Below are positions 54,034-63,077 of a stretch of DNA of 64,000 nt, piece by piece. Within the stretch, counting starts at the first letter, position 1. Each line of letters starts with the position of its first letter. The DNA comes from Neorhizobium alkalisoli (GTDB taxonomy: Bacteria > Pseudomonadota > Alphaproteobacteria > Rhizobiales > Rhizobiaceae): positions 558,001-622,000 of the forward strand of contig NZ_VIWP01000003.1 of assembly GCF_007829835.1 (NCBI RefSeq). The letters are read 5' to 3'. A program made the position numbers and the translations under genes. The notes beneath the pieces are model-generated. The model saw only the letters and a program-made list of their open reading frames with translations. It had not been told where the DNA came from and did no database searches.

Positions 54034-54864
54034 ATGTCACCGCCGAATGGGCAGCAGGACGGGACCGGGCCTCTCGGGATCGATAACAAGGACAACGAAG
54101 GCTGGGACTGGAACTATTATTTCAAGCAGGGTGCGACGCTCAACGAGCAACAATATGAAATCGTCGCGATGATCATTCGGCTCGCGTCGATTCTGCGACA
54201 GCTGCCGAAAACGGCCGTTTCCAGCGAGATCATGCAGCGGATCAAAGGCATATTTTCCGCCACGCTCGTCCAGTCTTTTTCGGGAGACCTAAAGCGGATG
54301 AAGGACGAAATCGACAGTGCCGAAAAAGAAATATTCACGCGAGTAGCGACACCGGAGTATCGAATGACGCTGAAAAGACCTGTTAAGTTGACGGTCTTGG
54401 CGATAGCTATCACGGGCGCCCTTTATATCGCCGGCATATTGCTTGCGACCTACACATCTGTCGGGCAGTCACTGCCGCAGCTGGCAACGGTCAATACATT
54501 CTTCCTTGTTGCTATCGGCTGTCTGTTCGGCCGGGTGATCTATTACGGTATGTCGTTCTCCGAGAAGATCGCCTCGATCGACACCTATCTCGAAAAGGTG
54601 GGTGAAGTGAGCCATATCGAGATGGCGATCTTTTTCGATGTGGCGGTGGGTGTCGCCGCCTGCCTCCTGTTTATCACAGGTCTCGTCGTCATTGCTTTCG
54701 GCGGCGATCCGGATGCAGCAACAGGCTCGGTACGCGCCGCGATCACCTCGCTGATGATCAAAGACAACCCGCTTCTGGCATTGGCATTCGGCCTGCTGGT
54801 CGGCATTGCAAAAACGGAGTTTCTCATGCGCCTCGGACGGATCGGCAGGGACCGCATTGCCTGA
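54034..54864 (+). CDS. hypothetical four-helix membrane protein
   Basis: A 276-residue protein without a family I can name. A soluble, helical N-terminal region (residues about 1-112) precedes four membrane helices at about 114-139, 150-172, 192-220 and 245-268. Short stretch EEIDSAEKEIF-like charged helix (residues 88-100) lies before the membrane. No catalytic motif is visible. It forms a two-gene unit with the CxxC protein upstream; the pair lies between msrB and a convergent HxlR regulator, without other context. Confidence 0.75.
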   Translation: MSPPNGQQDGTGPLGIDNKDNEGWDWNYYFKQGATLNEQQYEIVAMIIRLASILRQLPKTAVSSEIMQRIKGIFSATLVQSFSGDLKRMKDEIDSAEKEIFTRVATPEYRMTLKRPVKLTVLAIAITGALYIAGILLATYTSVGQSLPQLATVNTFFLVAIGCLFGRVIYYGMSFSEKIASIDTYLEKVGEVSHIEMAIFFDVAVGVAACLLFITGLVVIAFGGDPDAATGSVRAAITSLMIKDNPLLALAFGLLVGIAKTEFLMRLGRIGRDRIA

Positions 54865-54887
54865 GCGAAATCAAAGCGCTGACAACC

Positions 54888-55283
54888 TCAAGCCGCAGGC
54901 GAGACCTCGCGAGCATCGGCTTCCAGATGATCGTCGCGCGCAACGAGATTGCGGCGGCTCAGCCAGCCATGCCCCCAGTCACGCAGGCCGAGCAGGATCG
55001 GCGCGAGCGTTCTTCCCTCTTCGGTGATGGAGTATTCGACCTTTGGCGGGATGACGGCATAGACCTTGCGCTCGACAAGGCCATCTTCCTCGAGCTCCCG
55101 CAGCTGCTTGATCAGCAGGCGCTGCGAGCAATCGCCAAGCTCCCGCTTCAATGCGTTGAAACGCAATGTTCCTTTCAGCAGGTGGTAGAGGATCATTCCC
55201 TTCCATTTGCCGCTGATGACGTTGAGCGCCGCATACATGGTGCAGCCGGGCACCTCATCATAGTTCCTGTCCTTGTTCATCAT
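54888..55283 (-). CDS. HxlR family transcriptional regulator
   Basis: A 131-residue winged-helix regulator: ALNVISGKWKGMILYHLLKGTLRFNALKRELGDCSQRLLIKQLRELEEDGLVERKVY spans residues about 19-75. An N-terminal cysteine in GCTMYAAL sits where the thiol-redox sensors of the family (YodB type) have theirs. It diverges from an alcohol dehydrogenase gene with a dyad between them, so it probably represses that gene until oxidised or modified. Confidence 0.9.
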   Translation of the reverse strand: MMNKDRNYDEVPGCTMYAALNVISGKWKGMILYHLLKGTLRFNALKRELGDCSQRLLIKQLRELEEDGLVERKVYAVIPPKVEYSITEEGRTLAPILLGLRDWGHGWLSRRNLVARDDHLEADAREVSPAA

Positions 55284-55300
55284 CGGCCCCGGTCGAGTGG

Positions 55301-55319
55301 TATACTTTGGGGCAGTATA
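55301..55319. promoter_or_regulatory. candidate HxlR operator
   Basis: TATACT-TTGGGGC-AGTATA, a perfect 6-bp inverted repeat 18 bases upstream of the HxlR start and about 100 bases before the dehydrogenase start. TACT...AGTA half-sites are typical of this regulator family. Confidence 0.55.
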
Positions 55320-55422
55320 TGCTTTCGATTACCGTATTTCCAGTTTTGCAGCCAGTTGCCAGATGCATGTGACCGATGGCGGCCTTCGGGACGCCCGGCA
55401 GACACATGCAAGGAGAACAGGC

Positions 55423-56412
55423 ATGACCAGAGTTGTACGGTTTCACGAATATGGCGAACCGGATGTACTGCGCATCGACGATATCGAGGTGCAGGCACCG
55501 CAGGAAGACGAAGTGCAGATCGCCGTCAAGGCGATCGGCCTCAACCGCGCGGAAGTGATGTTCCGGCGTAATGCCTATCTGCAACAGGCTGAATTTCCTT
55601 CGAAACTCGGCTACGAGGCGGCCGGGACTGTCAAAGCGACTGGCAGCAAGGTGGAAGGGTTTCGCGAAGGCGATGCGGTCAGCATCATTCCGACGCTCGA
55701 TATGGCGCGCTGGGGAACCTATGGCGAAGTGATCAACATCCCTGCCCGCCATGTGGTCAAACATCCCGCAAACCTGTCCTTCGAACAGGCGGCGGCGTCG
55801 TGGATGCAATATGTGACCGCCTGGGGTGCGCTGATCGAGCAGGCAAAACTTTCGGCCGGCTAATTCGTGATCGTTTCGGCGGCATCGAGCAGTGTCGGCA
55901 TTGCCGCTTTCGAGATCGCCCGCAGCGTCGGTGCCACCGTGATCGCCACGACCCGCACCAGCGCCAAGACGCAAGCGCTGATCGAGGCCGGTGCGCATCA
56001 TGTCATCGCCACGGCCAAGGAAGACCTCGTTGCGCGCGTGATGGAGATCACCAACGGCAAGGGCGCACGCGTCGTGTTCGATCCGATCGGCGGGCCGGCG
56101 ATTGCTGCGCTTGCCGACTGCATGTCCGTCGGCGGCCTTCTTCTCGAATATGGTGCGCTCAGCCCGGAACAAGGGCCTTTTCCGCAATTTGCGGTTCTCG
56201 GCAAAAGCCTGACGTTGAAAGGGTATCTCTACACTGAGATCGTAACCGATGACGCCGCGCTCGACCGGGCAAAGACCTTCATCAACGAAGGCCTGCGGTC
56301 GGGCACGCTGAAGCCGCTGATTGCGCGCAGCTTCACCTTCGAGCAGATCCGGGAAGCAACCCGGTTTCTCGAAAGCAATGAGCAGATCGGCAAGATCGTT
56401 GTGACGGTTTGA
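55423..56412 (+). pseudogene. zinc-type alcohol dehydrogenase/quinone oxidoreductase gene broken by a TAA codon
   Basis: One continuous frame would give 329 residues of the MDR superfamily: an N-terminal GroES-like domain (GLNRAEVMFRRNAYL) and a Rossmann domain (FVIVSAASSSVGIAAFEIARSVGATVI). The frame contains TAA at 55861-55863, just between SAG and FVIV, at a position where homologues usually have Asp or Glu; a GAA-to-TAA change would explain it. No frameshift is present. Without suppression only the first 146 residues are made, so the enzyme should be inactive. AAGGAG precedes ATG 55423. Confidence 0.8.
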
Positions 56413-56475
56413 AACTTGAAAAGGGTGGCGGGGACATATGGCTCTCCGCCACCCTCATGGCAGAAAACCGGATAG

Positions 56476-56679
56476 TCAAAATGTCAGCTTGAAATAATCG
56501 AGTGCTTTCTTCCCTGCGCCTTCATGTCCGAAGGCCGAAGGCGGCGCATCCCGCGCCTGCCGCTGGCTTTCGAGCATCTCACGGACGATCACGAGAATTT
56601 CCCGGATGTCCGTGTCCTTCTTTCGCTCGACGTCGATACGCTTAAAAATCAAGGTCAGGTCAAGATCGGCGAGATCCAT
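56476..56679 (-). CDS. small hypothetical protein (67 residues)
   Basis: MDLADLDLTLIFKRIDVERK begins a short helical, charged protein with no family I know. The strong ribosome binding site GGAGGTAACC before ATG 56679 is the main reason to accept it. It stands between the broken dehydrogenase and a kinase gene on the same strand, 97 bases downstream of the latter. Confidence 0.55.
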   Translation of the reverse strand: MDLADLDLTLIFKRIDVERKKDTDIREILVIVREMLESQRQARDAPPSAFGHEGAGKKALDYFKLTF

Positions 56680-56776
56680 GGTTACCTCCAACTTATTAGC
56701 GAATCAAAATATATCTCGATTTGCTCATGGAGGGAATCGTGTATCGCCATCGAAAATGCACGAAATGCGAGAGCGC

Positions 56777-57682
56777 TCAGAGCAGCAGGCCAAGGCGCGA
56801 AAGCGTGAGCCGCGACTGCCGGCAGAGCGCTTCATTCCTGCCGCCGCGATAATAGCTGAGCGCGATGACGGCGCCGTAAAGCGCCCAGCCTCGGCCGCGT
56901 AGCCAATCGGCATCGGTGAGCGAGCAGGCATCGCGGAAGGTCTCGCGGGCAGACGGGTCGACCCATGACCAGGCAGAGGCATAATCAGCCGCCGGATCAC
57001 CGACCGCCGACAGGCCCCAGTCGATGACGCCGGTGAGCTTTCCGTGGCGGGCAATCAGGTTGTCGGCCTTGAGATCGCCATGCAGCCAGCGCGGCAGGCC
57101 GTCATAGGCCTGCGACGAGGCCTCTTCCCAGAGCGCTTTCGCACGAAGAATGTCGACCTCGTCGGCGACGATCTCGATAGCCGGCAGCGTGATATCGGTA
57201 AGTTCGGCAAGCGCGATGCCGCGGCGGCTGTTGCAGGCGCCGGCTGGCGGGGCGCCGGTCGTGTCCTTCTGGTGAAGCGCCTTGAGGAAGGCCGCAAGCG
57301 ACAATGCCGCCTCGCGCGGATCGGCAATCGCCCGCGGCACAGCGATTTCGCCCTCCATCCAGTCGCAGATACCGAAGGCGCGATCGATGCCGGGCTCGTT
57401 CGGAACCATTCCGCGATAACGCAGTGTCGGGATTTCTAGCGGCAGGCCGGCCAGATGCGGCAGCCAGTCGAGTTCCTTGGCCGCAAGCGCGATGGCCGAG
57501 CGGCGGCGTGGCAACCGCAACACCAGATCATTGCCGATGCGGAAAAGCGCGTTGTCCGTGCCGGACGATACCAGCCTTTGCACGGGCAATTGCGCCCATG
57601 CACCAAATTCCAGCGGCTCCAGACCTGAGAGCAAGTTGCGAACCAACGCCTCGTCGGCCGGCAGACTATCGTTATCCGTCAT
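56777..57682 (-). CDS. aminoglycoside phosphotransferase (APH) family kinase
   Basis: A 301-residue protein-kinase-fold phosphotransferase. The Brenner motif is LPRWLHGDLKADNLIARHGKL with catalytic Asp (residues about 200-212), followed by GVIDWGLSAVGDPAADYASAW (the DxD/metal motif). The N-lobe holds VSSGTDNALFRIGNDLVLRLPRR. Family members phosphorylate aminoglycosides, macrolides, homoserine or other small alcohols; the substrate here is unknown and resistance should not be assumed. Confidence 0.9.
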   Translation of the reverse strand: MTDNDSLPADEALVRNLLSGLEPLEFGAWAQLPVQRLVSSGTDNALFRIGNDLVLRLPRRRSAIALAAKELDWLPHLAGLPLEIPTLRYRGMVPNEPGIDRAFGICDWMEGEIAVPRAIADPREAALSLAAFLKALHQKDTTGAPPAGACNSRRGIALAELTDITLPAIEIVADEVDILRAKALWEEASSQAYDGLPRWLHGDLKADNLIARHGKLTGVIDWGLSAVGDPAADYASAWSWVDPSARETFRDACSLTDADWLRGRGWALYGAVIALSYYRGGRNEALCRQSRLTLSRLGLLL

Positions 57683-57752
57683 GCACCCTTACAGCATGGG
57701 GTTGTAAAGGCCGGATGACAGTTGCGGTCGCCCCCTGCCATACCCCTGCCCC

Positions 57753-58625
57753 TCAGGCCGAAAGTTCGACCGTGAAGGCAAACCGCGCCGTCTGGCCCGG
57801 CTGAAGCAGCGTGCCATAGGGCCGCTTTTCGATCGCACCATCCGAACCGGTCTCGGCGGCCGTGCCATGCCAGGGTTCGACACAGAGGAAGGGCGCGCCG
57901 GGCTTCTGCCAGAGCGCAAGGTTCGGCAGGTTTTCGAAGGTGAATTTCAGGCCGGCGCCGGCGCCTTCCGCCTGATAGGAAAGCCCCTCGCCTGCACCTT
58001 CCATAAAGATCATCGCATCGGCATCGAACATGCCATGCTTGAGAACCAGATGCCCGGCCTTGAACGGCGATGGCAGCTTTGTGCCATCAACAAGACCACC
58101 GGAAAGGCGCGTCAAAGCCGGCTCCGCGCCATTGTCCAGCGTGACGGTATGCGGCTTTCCTTCTCCGCCCGGCAGCGGCCAGACGAAGGCGGAATGGAAA
58201 CCGAGGCCGAAGGGCATGGGCCGCGTATCGCGGTTCTCGACCTCAGCGGTTACTGTCAGTTTCGCCCCGTCCAGCGCATGGGTGAGCGCCAGCAGGAATT
58301 CGAACGGATAGCTGGCGCGGCTTGCCTCCGATGCCTGCAGTTCATAACGGCAGGACGTGGCGTCGGAGACGGCAAGCACGAATTCGCTACGGCGGGCAAA
58401 TCCGTGCTGGTTCATCTCGTAAGGCTTGCCTTCCACCAGAATGCGATTGTCCGGCGCCTTGCCGACGATCGGAAACAGGATCGGCGAGCGGCCGTTCCAC
58501 CAGGCGGCATCACCATTCCAGAGAAAATCCCGCCCATCCGCCGCGCGCAGCGACTGCATCTCCGCCCCGAGCGAAGAGACTTCGACGGCAGCGTGGTCAT
58601 TGGCGATACGGGTAATGGTGGGCAT
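57753..58625 (-). CDS. aldose 1-epimerase family protein
   Basis: A 290-residue galactose-mutarotase-like beta-sandwich. The order SLGAEMQSLRAADGRDFLWNGD (residues about 17-38), PILFPIVGKAPDNRI, NQHGFARRSEF with the catalytic His, GLGFHSAFVWPL, and a C-terminal ELxxGE-like region (CVEPWHG with the catalytic-side Glu) identify the LacX/YeaD-like branch. ATG 58625 follows AAGGAGAC. Confidence 0.9.
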   Translation of the reverse strand: MPTITRIANDHAAVEVSSLGAEMQSLRAADGRDFLWNGDAAWWNGRSPILFPIVGKAPDNRILVEGKPYEMNQHGFARRSEFVLAVSDATSCRYELQASEASRASYPFEFLLALTHALDGAKLTVTAEVENRDTRPMPFGLGFHSAFVWPLPGGEGKPHTVTLDNGAEPALTRLSGGLVDGTKLPSPFKAGHLVLKHGMFDADAMIFMEGAGEGLSYQAEGAGAGLKFTFENLPNLALWQKPGAPFLCVEPWHGTAAETGSDGAIEKRPYGTLLQPGQTARFAFTVELSA

Positions 58626-58696
58626 GGGCGTCTCCTTCTCGACTGCGCGCACCATAACCGGGTCGGGAAGGATTGCCAGAGGATGACCGGGACAAA

Positions 58697-59851
58697 TTAT
58701 TTCGACTTCGTGCCCTTGGCGATATCCTTGAGATAGCTGTCGGAAAAATCGGTGGCGATCTCGATCCAGAGCGGCGAATGGTCGGACATCTGCCAGGTAC
58801 GCCATTTTTCGTAGAGTTTGTCGGGCGTATCTGCCTTGTACTGGTCGTCGGGTCCGGGGTCCTTGGCAGGCATGTATTTCTTGTAGAGATCCTTGTCTTC
58901 CGGCGTGCTGCGGAAGACATCTTCATACATATCGACAATGCCACCGCCCAAGACGTCGAAGCGCTTGTCCTTCACGCGCACGGCGATCTGGTCGTAAAAA
59001 TGCTCTCGGCTCGGCATATGCGCGCCATCGATCGCCTTTGGCACTTCGAACCCCTCGCTGACCAGAGCCTGCATGGTCTTGTGCTCGGGCGCGACGACGT
59101 TGAAGTCGCCGAGCAGGATGTAATTCTCCACCTGGCCGGCGCGGTCGAGCTCCTGCTTGCTGTCCTTGTCCTGACGCTCAGCAAAGAAATGCACGAGCTG
59201 CTTGATCTCGTTGACGCGACGTTCAAGCTGCGCGCCGCTATCGGCGCCGAAATAGATATGCACGGTGCAGAGGCTAAAACGGAACCAGCCCGACTGGAAG
59301 GCGACGAGGAAGGGCGTTCTGGCGAACTGCTGCTTCATCTCCTTCGTTTCGGGCTCGATATTCGTCTGCTCTGCCGGCGCTTTCACCTTCTTGTCGTGGC
59401 TGACGACGAGCTGGCCTTCCGGCAGGACGATTTCGCCGGCGATCTTGCGGAACCAGACCTTTTCCGTGTTGTAGACGAACGCCATGCGCTCGCTATTGCC
59501 GCCGGCGCCGGTCGTCGTGTCGGTGGCAATGTAATCCCATTCGCGGCCGAGGATGCGCATCACCTTTTCAAGCGCCGTGAGATCGCGATTGACCTCTTGC
59601 ATGGCAACGAGATCGAAATGCGAGATCATCTCGGCGATGTAATAAAAAGTTTCCGGCAGGCGGGGGCCGAAGCCGAACTTGTTCGAGTCGAAGTCACGAA
59701 TATTCCAGGTGGCGAGCAAGAGCGACGTGTCCTTCTTGCGCGCCCGTAGCGGTTCGAGCCGCTTGCGGATGGCGATCAGCCGCTCGGCGCAACGTTCGGC
59801 AGCGCCTTCCTCTTTCGCCAATGCCTGTTTCAGACCTGCATAATTGACCAT
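58697..59851 (-). CDS. endonuclease/exonuclease/phosphatase family protein
   Basis: A 384-residue DNase I-like metal-dependent phosphoesterase. The motifs are LATWNIRDF (residues about 46-54), DLVAMQEVNRD with the metal Glu, VHIYFG, NYILLGDFNVVAPEHK and the terminal MSDHSPLWIEI with the catalytic Asp-His. A long helical N-terminus (KQALAKEEGAAERCAERLIAIRKRLEPLRARKK) is added. It has no signal peptide; substrate (DNA, phospholipid or inositol phosphate) is unknown. Confidence 0.88.
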   Translation of the reverse strand: MVNYAGLKQALAKEEGAAERCAERLIAIRKRLEPLRARKKDTSLLLATWNIRDFDSNKFGFGPRLPETFYYIAEMISHFDLVAMQEVNRDLTALEKVMRILGREWDYIATDTTTGAGGNSERMAFVYNTEKVWFRKIAGEIVLPEGQLVVSHDKKVKAPAEQTNIEPETKEMKQQFARTPFLVAFQSGWFRFSLCTVHIYFGADSGAQLERRVNEIKQLVHFFAERQDKDSKQELDRAGQVENYILLGDFNVVAPEHKTMQALVSEGFEVPKAIDGAHMPSREHFYDQIAVRVKDKRFDVLGGGIVDMYEDVFRSTPEDKDLYKKYMPAKDPGPDDQYKADTPDKLYEKWRTWQMSDHSPLWIEIATDFSDSYLKDIAKGTKSK

Positions 59852-59956
59852 CGTCCTCTCCCCGCTCAAGGCAGGGCGGCAGAACGGACTGCCGCCCGGA
59901 TGGAGAAAGATTATAACGGCTCGACTACACTTTTAAGTCGATTTTCAACTTGCGAC

Positions 59957-60787
59957 TCAATCCAAGAAATCCATGGCGAGCGTGACATGCTTATAGGCTT
60001 CCAGCTCGGCCAGCCGGGCCTCGAGCGCTGCGCGGATGCCGACATAGGTATTGCCGCCGAGCGCCAGCCGCAGCGGCGGGTTTTCGCTCTCCGCGATATC
60101 GATCATCGCCGCGGCCATTTTCGACGGATCGCCATTAATGGCAAAAGCGCCGTTTTCGATGGCGCGGCGGACATCACCGACCACGCTTTGCTCATAGGCT
60201 TCGATGACCGGCGCACGCTTCAGGCTGGCGCCGAATTCGGTGCGGGTGGCGCCCGGCTCGACGATCGTCATCTTCAGGCCGAAGGGCGCGATTTCCTTGG
60301 CCACCGTTTCACAGAACCCTTCAATGCCCCATTTGGTGGCGTGGTACAGGGAAAAATTCGGATAGGTGACCTGACCGCCTTCCGAGGCAACCTGCATGAT
60401 ATGGCCATGCCCCTGGGCGCGCAGATGCGGCAGGCTAGCGCGGATGAGGTCGATCGAGCCGGTCAGATTGGTGTCGATCTGGTGCGGAATGTCATCCTCC
60501 GCCACTTCTTCCGCCGCACCGAACAGGCCATAACCGGCATTGCTGACAATGACATCGATCTCGCTCAGTTCAGCAAAGGCGCGGTCGACAATCTGGCGCA
60601 CGGCCTTGCGGTCGGTCATTTCGAGCGCTGCGATCCAGAGGCGATCGCCATGGCGCGCCTTGAGGTCATCCAGCGCATCCATGCGGCGCAGGGTGGCGGC
60701 GACGCGATGGCCGCGCTCCAGAAGCTGTTCGGTGAGCACCCGGCCGATGCCCGAGGACGTGCCGGTAATGAACCAAGTTTTCGACAT
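59957..60787 (-). CDS. SDR family oxidoreductase (pair 3)
   Basis: A 276-residue short-chain dehydrogenase: TGTSSGIG (residues about 8-15), SNAGYGLFG, catalytic Tyr-x3-Lys in YHATKWGIEGF, and PGATRTEF. ATG 60787 follows AAGGAG. It is similar in build to the SDR at 9066 and diverges from a LysR regulator at 60922, the likely controller. Confidence 0.9.
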   Translation of the reverse strand: MSKTWFITGTSSGIGRVLTEQLLERGHRVAATLRRMDALDDLKARHGDRLWIAALEMTDRKAVRQIVDRAFAELSEIDVIVSNAGYGLFGAAEEVAEDDIPHQIDTNLTGSIDLIRASLPHLRAQGHGHIMQVASEGGQVTYPNFSLYHATKWGIEGFCETVAKEIAPFGLKMTIVEPGATRTEFGASLKRAPVIEAYEQSVVGDVRRAIENGAFAINGDPSKMAAAMIDIAESENPPLRLALGGNTYVGIRAALEARLAELEAYKHVTLAMDFLD

Positions 60788-60921
60788 GACATATCTCCTT
60801 GAGATGCGCGGCACCGGAAACGGCCGCGCTTGCAGACAAAGATAAGCCGGCCTATTGCTGAGATAATCCGAGCAATTGCGCATGAAGAAGTGAAAATTAC
60901 CCATGAATGAGGATTGCCGTC

Positions 60922-61830
60922 ATGGATAGGCCGGCGCTAGGCGATCTCGAAGCCTTTCTCGCCATCGTTTCCCATCGCAGCTTTCGCAAGGCGGCCGACG
61001 AGCTCGGCCTGTCGCCTTCCAGCCTCAGCCATATGATGCGGGCACTGGAAAAACGGATGGGGGTGCGGCTGATCAACCGCACCACGCGCAGCGTCGCGCC
61101 GACCGAGGCGGGAGAGCGGCTGGCGGCGCGGCTTGGGCCGGCGCTCTCCGGCCTCGACCAGGCGCTGGAAACCGTCGATGCTTGGCGCGGCGGCCCGAGC
61201 GGGACGCTTCGGATCAACACGAACGAACACGCGGCACGGCGTCTGCTGAAGGAGATCGTGCCGACCTTCCTGTCGCGTTATCCCGATATGGCGCTCGATC
61301 TCGTCAGCGACGGGCGGTTCATCGATATCGTCGCAGACGGTTTTGATGCCGGCATCCGGCTGCGCGAAAGCGTGCCGCAGGACATGATCGCGGTGCCCTT
61401 CGGCGGCACAACGCGCTTTCTCGCCATCGCTTCGCCAAGCTATCTGGAGCGACGTGGCGTGCCAAAAGTGCCCGACGACCTTTTGGGCCATGACTGTATC
61501 CGCCTGCGCCTGCCGAGCGGCAAGCTCTATCGCTGGGAGTTCGAAAAACATGGCGAGGAGGTCGCGATCGACGTGCCTGGCGCGCTGATGCTCGACCATA
61601 TCGGCCTGATGGCGGAAGCCGCCGCCGGCGGTCTCGGCATTGCCTATGTGCATGAACTGGTGGCAGCGCCGTTTCTGGCCAGCGGTGCGCTGGTGGCGGT
61701 GCTTTCCGACTGGTGCCCTGAGATCGACGGACTATGCCTCTTCTACCCCGGCCATCGGCATGTGCCCGCCGGATTGAAAGCGTTTATCGAACTGCTGAGG
61801 GAGCATGATCGGCGGGGTAAGCTGGGCTGA
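60922..61830 (+). CDS. LysR family transcriptional regulator
   Basis: A 302-residue regulator: helix-turn-helix at residues 1-60 (LGDLEAFLAIVSHRSFRKAADELGLSPSSLSHMMRALEKRMGVRL) and the CrgA-like effector domain (NTNEHAARRLLKEIVPTFLSRYPDMALDLVSDGRFIDIVADGFDAGIRL). It diverges from the SDR gene at 60787 and probably controls it. ATG 60907 is an alternative start. Confidence 0.92.
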   Translation: MDRPALGDLEAFLAIVSHRSFRKAADELGLSPSSLSHMMRALEKRMGVRLINRTTRSVAPTEAGERLAARLGPALSGLDQALETVDAWRGGPSGTLRINTNEHAARRLLKEIVPTFLSRYPDMALDLVSDGRFIDIVADGFDAGIRLRESVPQDMIAVPFGGTTRFLAIASPSYLERRGVPKVPDDLLGHDCIRLRLPSGKLYRWEFEKHGEEVAIDVPGALMLDHIGLMAEAAAGGLGIAYVHELVAAPFLASGALVAVLSDWCPEIDGLCLFYPGHRHVPAGLKAFIELLREHDRRGKLG

Positions 61831-61845
61831 TCGCGGCGGTGGCGG

Positions 61846-62163
61846 TTATTGCGCGTCACCGGCGACGTCTTCGGGAAACAGTATCGCTTCGTGATCCTGG
61901 GCGGCGTTGAGGATGCGGACGATTTCGACCCTGGTTTCCTCGACACGGTAAAAAATCAGATATGAGCCATGCGGCGCCCGGCGCATCCCGCTCTCCTCAT
62001 GCCCAACAACGAGTTGATATTGCAGCGGCAATTCTACAAAGCGCTGACAATGCTCGAATAATTCTTCGACGAAGCTTTCGGCTCTGGCTGGATTGAAGCC
62101 AGCGATATAATCACCGATACGCTCGAAATCCTGTTCGGCCGTATCGCTGATAAAAAGGATCAC
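61846..62163 (-). CDS. parE: ParE-like toxin, second parDE module
   Basis: A 105-residue RelE/ParE-fold toxin (ILFISDTAEQDFERIGDYIAGFNPARAESFVEEL; HGSYLIFYRVEETRVEIVRILNAAQD). It follows the antitoxin with a four-base overlap. Its sequence differs clearly from the toxin at 34092, so the two modules are not a recent duplication. Confidence 0.87.
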   Translation of the reverse strand: MILFISDTAEQDFERIGDYIAGFNPARAESFVEELFEHCQRFVELPLQYQLVVGHEESGMRRAPHGSYLIFYRVEETRVEIVRILNAAQDHEAILFPEDVAGDAQ

Positions 62164-62432
62164 TGGCGAGGTTCTTTCGCCATGGCGGCATACTTTGCCT
62201 TCAGGCGCGCAGCCACCTCTTCCATCGGCTTGCCCCTCCCCGCCTCGATATCCGCCAGCCCCCGTGCCAGCGCCGCATCCAGCTCGGCCTTGCGCTTCTC
62301 GCGAACCTCCAGCAGCCGTACACCTTCGCGCAGCACATCGTCGCGACTGTCGTAACGGCCTGTCTTCACCAGCTCGTCGACATAGTCTTCGAGATCCTGT
62401 CCCAGATCGGTCATGCGGTCGTCGTCGGTCAT
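62160..62432 (-). CDS. parD: ParD-like antitoxin, second parDE module
   Basis: A 90-residue antitoxin with the ribbon-helix-helix LGQDLEDYVDELVKTGRYDSRDDVLREGVRLLEVREKRKAELD (residues about 9-51), typical of the CC2985/ParD type. CGGAGGC precedes ATG 62432. Confidence 0.88.
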   Translation of the reverse strand: MTDDDRMTDLGQDLEDYVDELVKTGRYDSRDDVLREGVRLLEVREKRKAELDAALARGLADIEAGRGKPMEEVAARLKAKYAAMAKEPRQ

Positions 62433-62490
62433 TTTTGCCTCCGGTGAGCGAATAATACCAGCGGAGGCGGCAGGCAGCAATGTGGCGTTG

Positions 62491-62994
62491 TCAGCCGGAA
62501 ACCTTCAGTTCCATGCAGGTGAGATCCAGCCAGCGGCCGAATTTCGTGCCGACTTCGCAGAATTTGCCGGCGATACGGAAACCGAGTTTTTCATGCAGGG
62601 CGATCGAGGCTGCGTTTTCGGATTCGATGGCGGCGATCATCACATGCACGCCGTTTTCGGCTGCCTTTCCGATCAGCGCCTGCATCAAGAGCTTGCCGAT
62701 GCCACCGCCGCGGCAGTCGCGGTGGATATAGACGGAATGTTCCACCGTGTGGCGGTAGCCGTCGAAAGCCCGCCAGTCGCCATAAGAGGCGTAACCGACG
62801 ACTACGCCATCAACCGTTGCGACCAGGACCGGAAAACCGCGGCCTTTGCGGGCGGCGAACCAGTCCTTGCGATTGTCGAGATCCACGAGCACCTCGTTCC
62901 AGATCGCCGTCGTGTTGGCGACCGCGTCATTATAGATGTCCATGACGACGGAAAGATCGGCTTCGGTTGCGTCGCGTATCAGGGTTTCGGCCAT
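62491..62994 (-). CDS. GNAT acetyltransferase, phosphinothricin/methionine sulfoximine acetyltransferase-like
   Basis: A 167-residue GNAT protein. The start IRDATEADLSVVMDIYNDAVANTTAIWNEV and the segment YRHTVEHSVYIHRDCRGGGIGKLLMQALI (residues about 80-108, with the acetyl-CoA loop RGGGIG) and the end HEKLGFRIAGKFCEVGTKFGRWLDLTCMEL are characteristic of the PAT/MnaT group, which N-acetylates methionine sulfone, sulfoximine or glufosinate-like amino acids. Natural substrate unknown. Confidence 0.9.
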   Translation of the reverse strand: MAETLIRDATEADLSVVMDIYNDAVANTTAIWNEVLVDLDNRKDWFAARKGRGFPVLVATVDGVVVGYASYGDWRAFDGYRHTVEHSVYIHRDCRGGGIGKLLMQALIGKAAENGVHVMIAAIESENAASIALHEKLGFRIAGKFCEVGTKFGRWLDLTCMELKVSG

Positions 62995-63077
62995 CGGCTT
63001 AATTGTCCACTATCGTATAATTTCGTCTACTTTAGCAGACGATCGGAGCCGTTCCAAGCGGTTGGCGGTCGTTCGGC

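Noticed and set aside
56777..57682. Calling the APH family protein an antibiotic resistance gene
   Set aside because: The fold and Brenner motif are clear, but the family has many non-resistance kinases and there is no mobile context.
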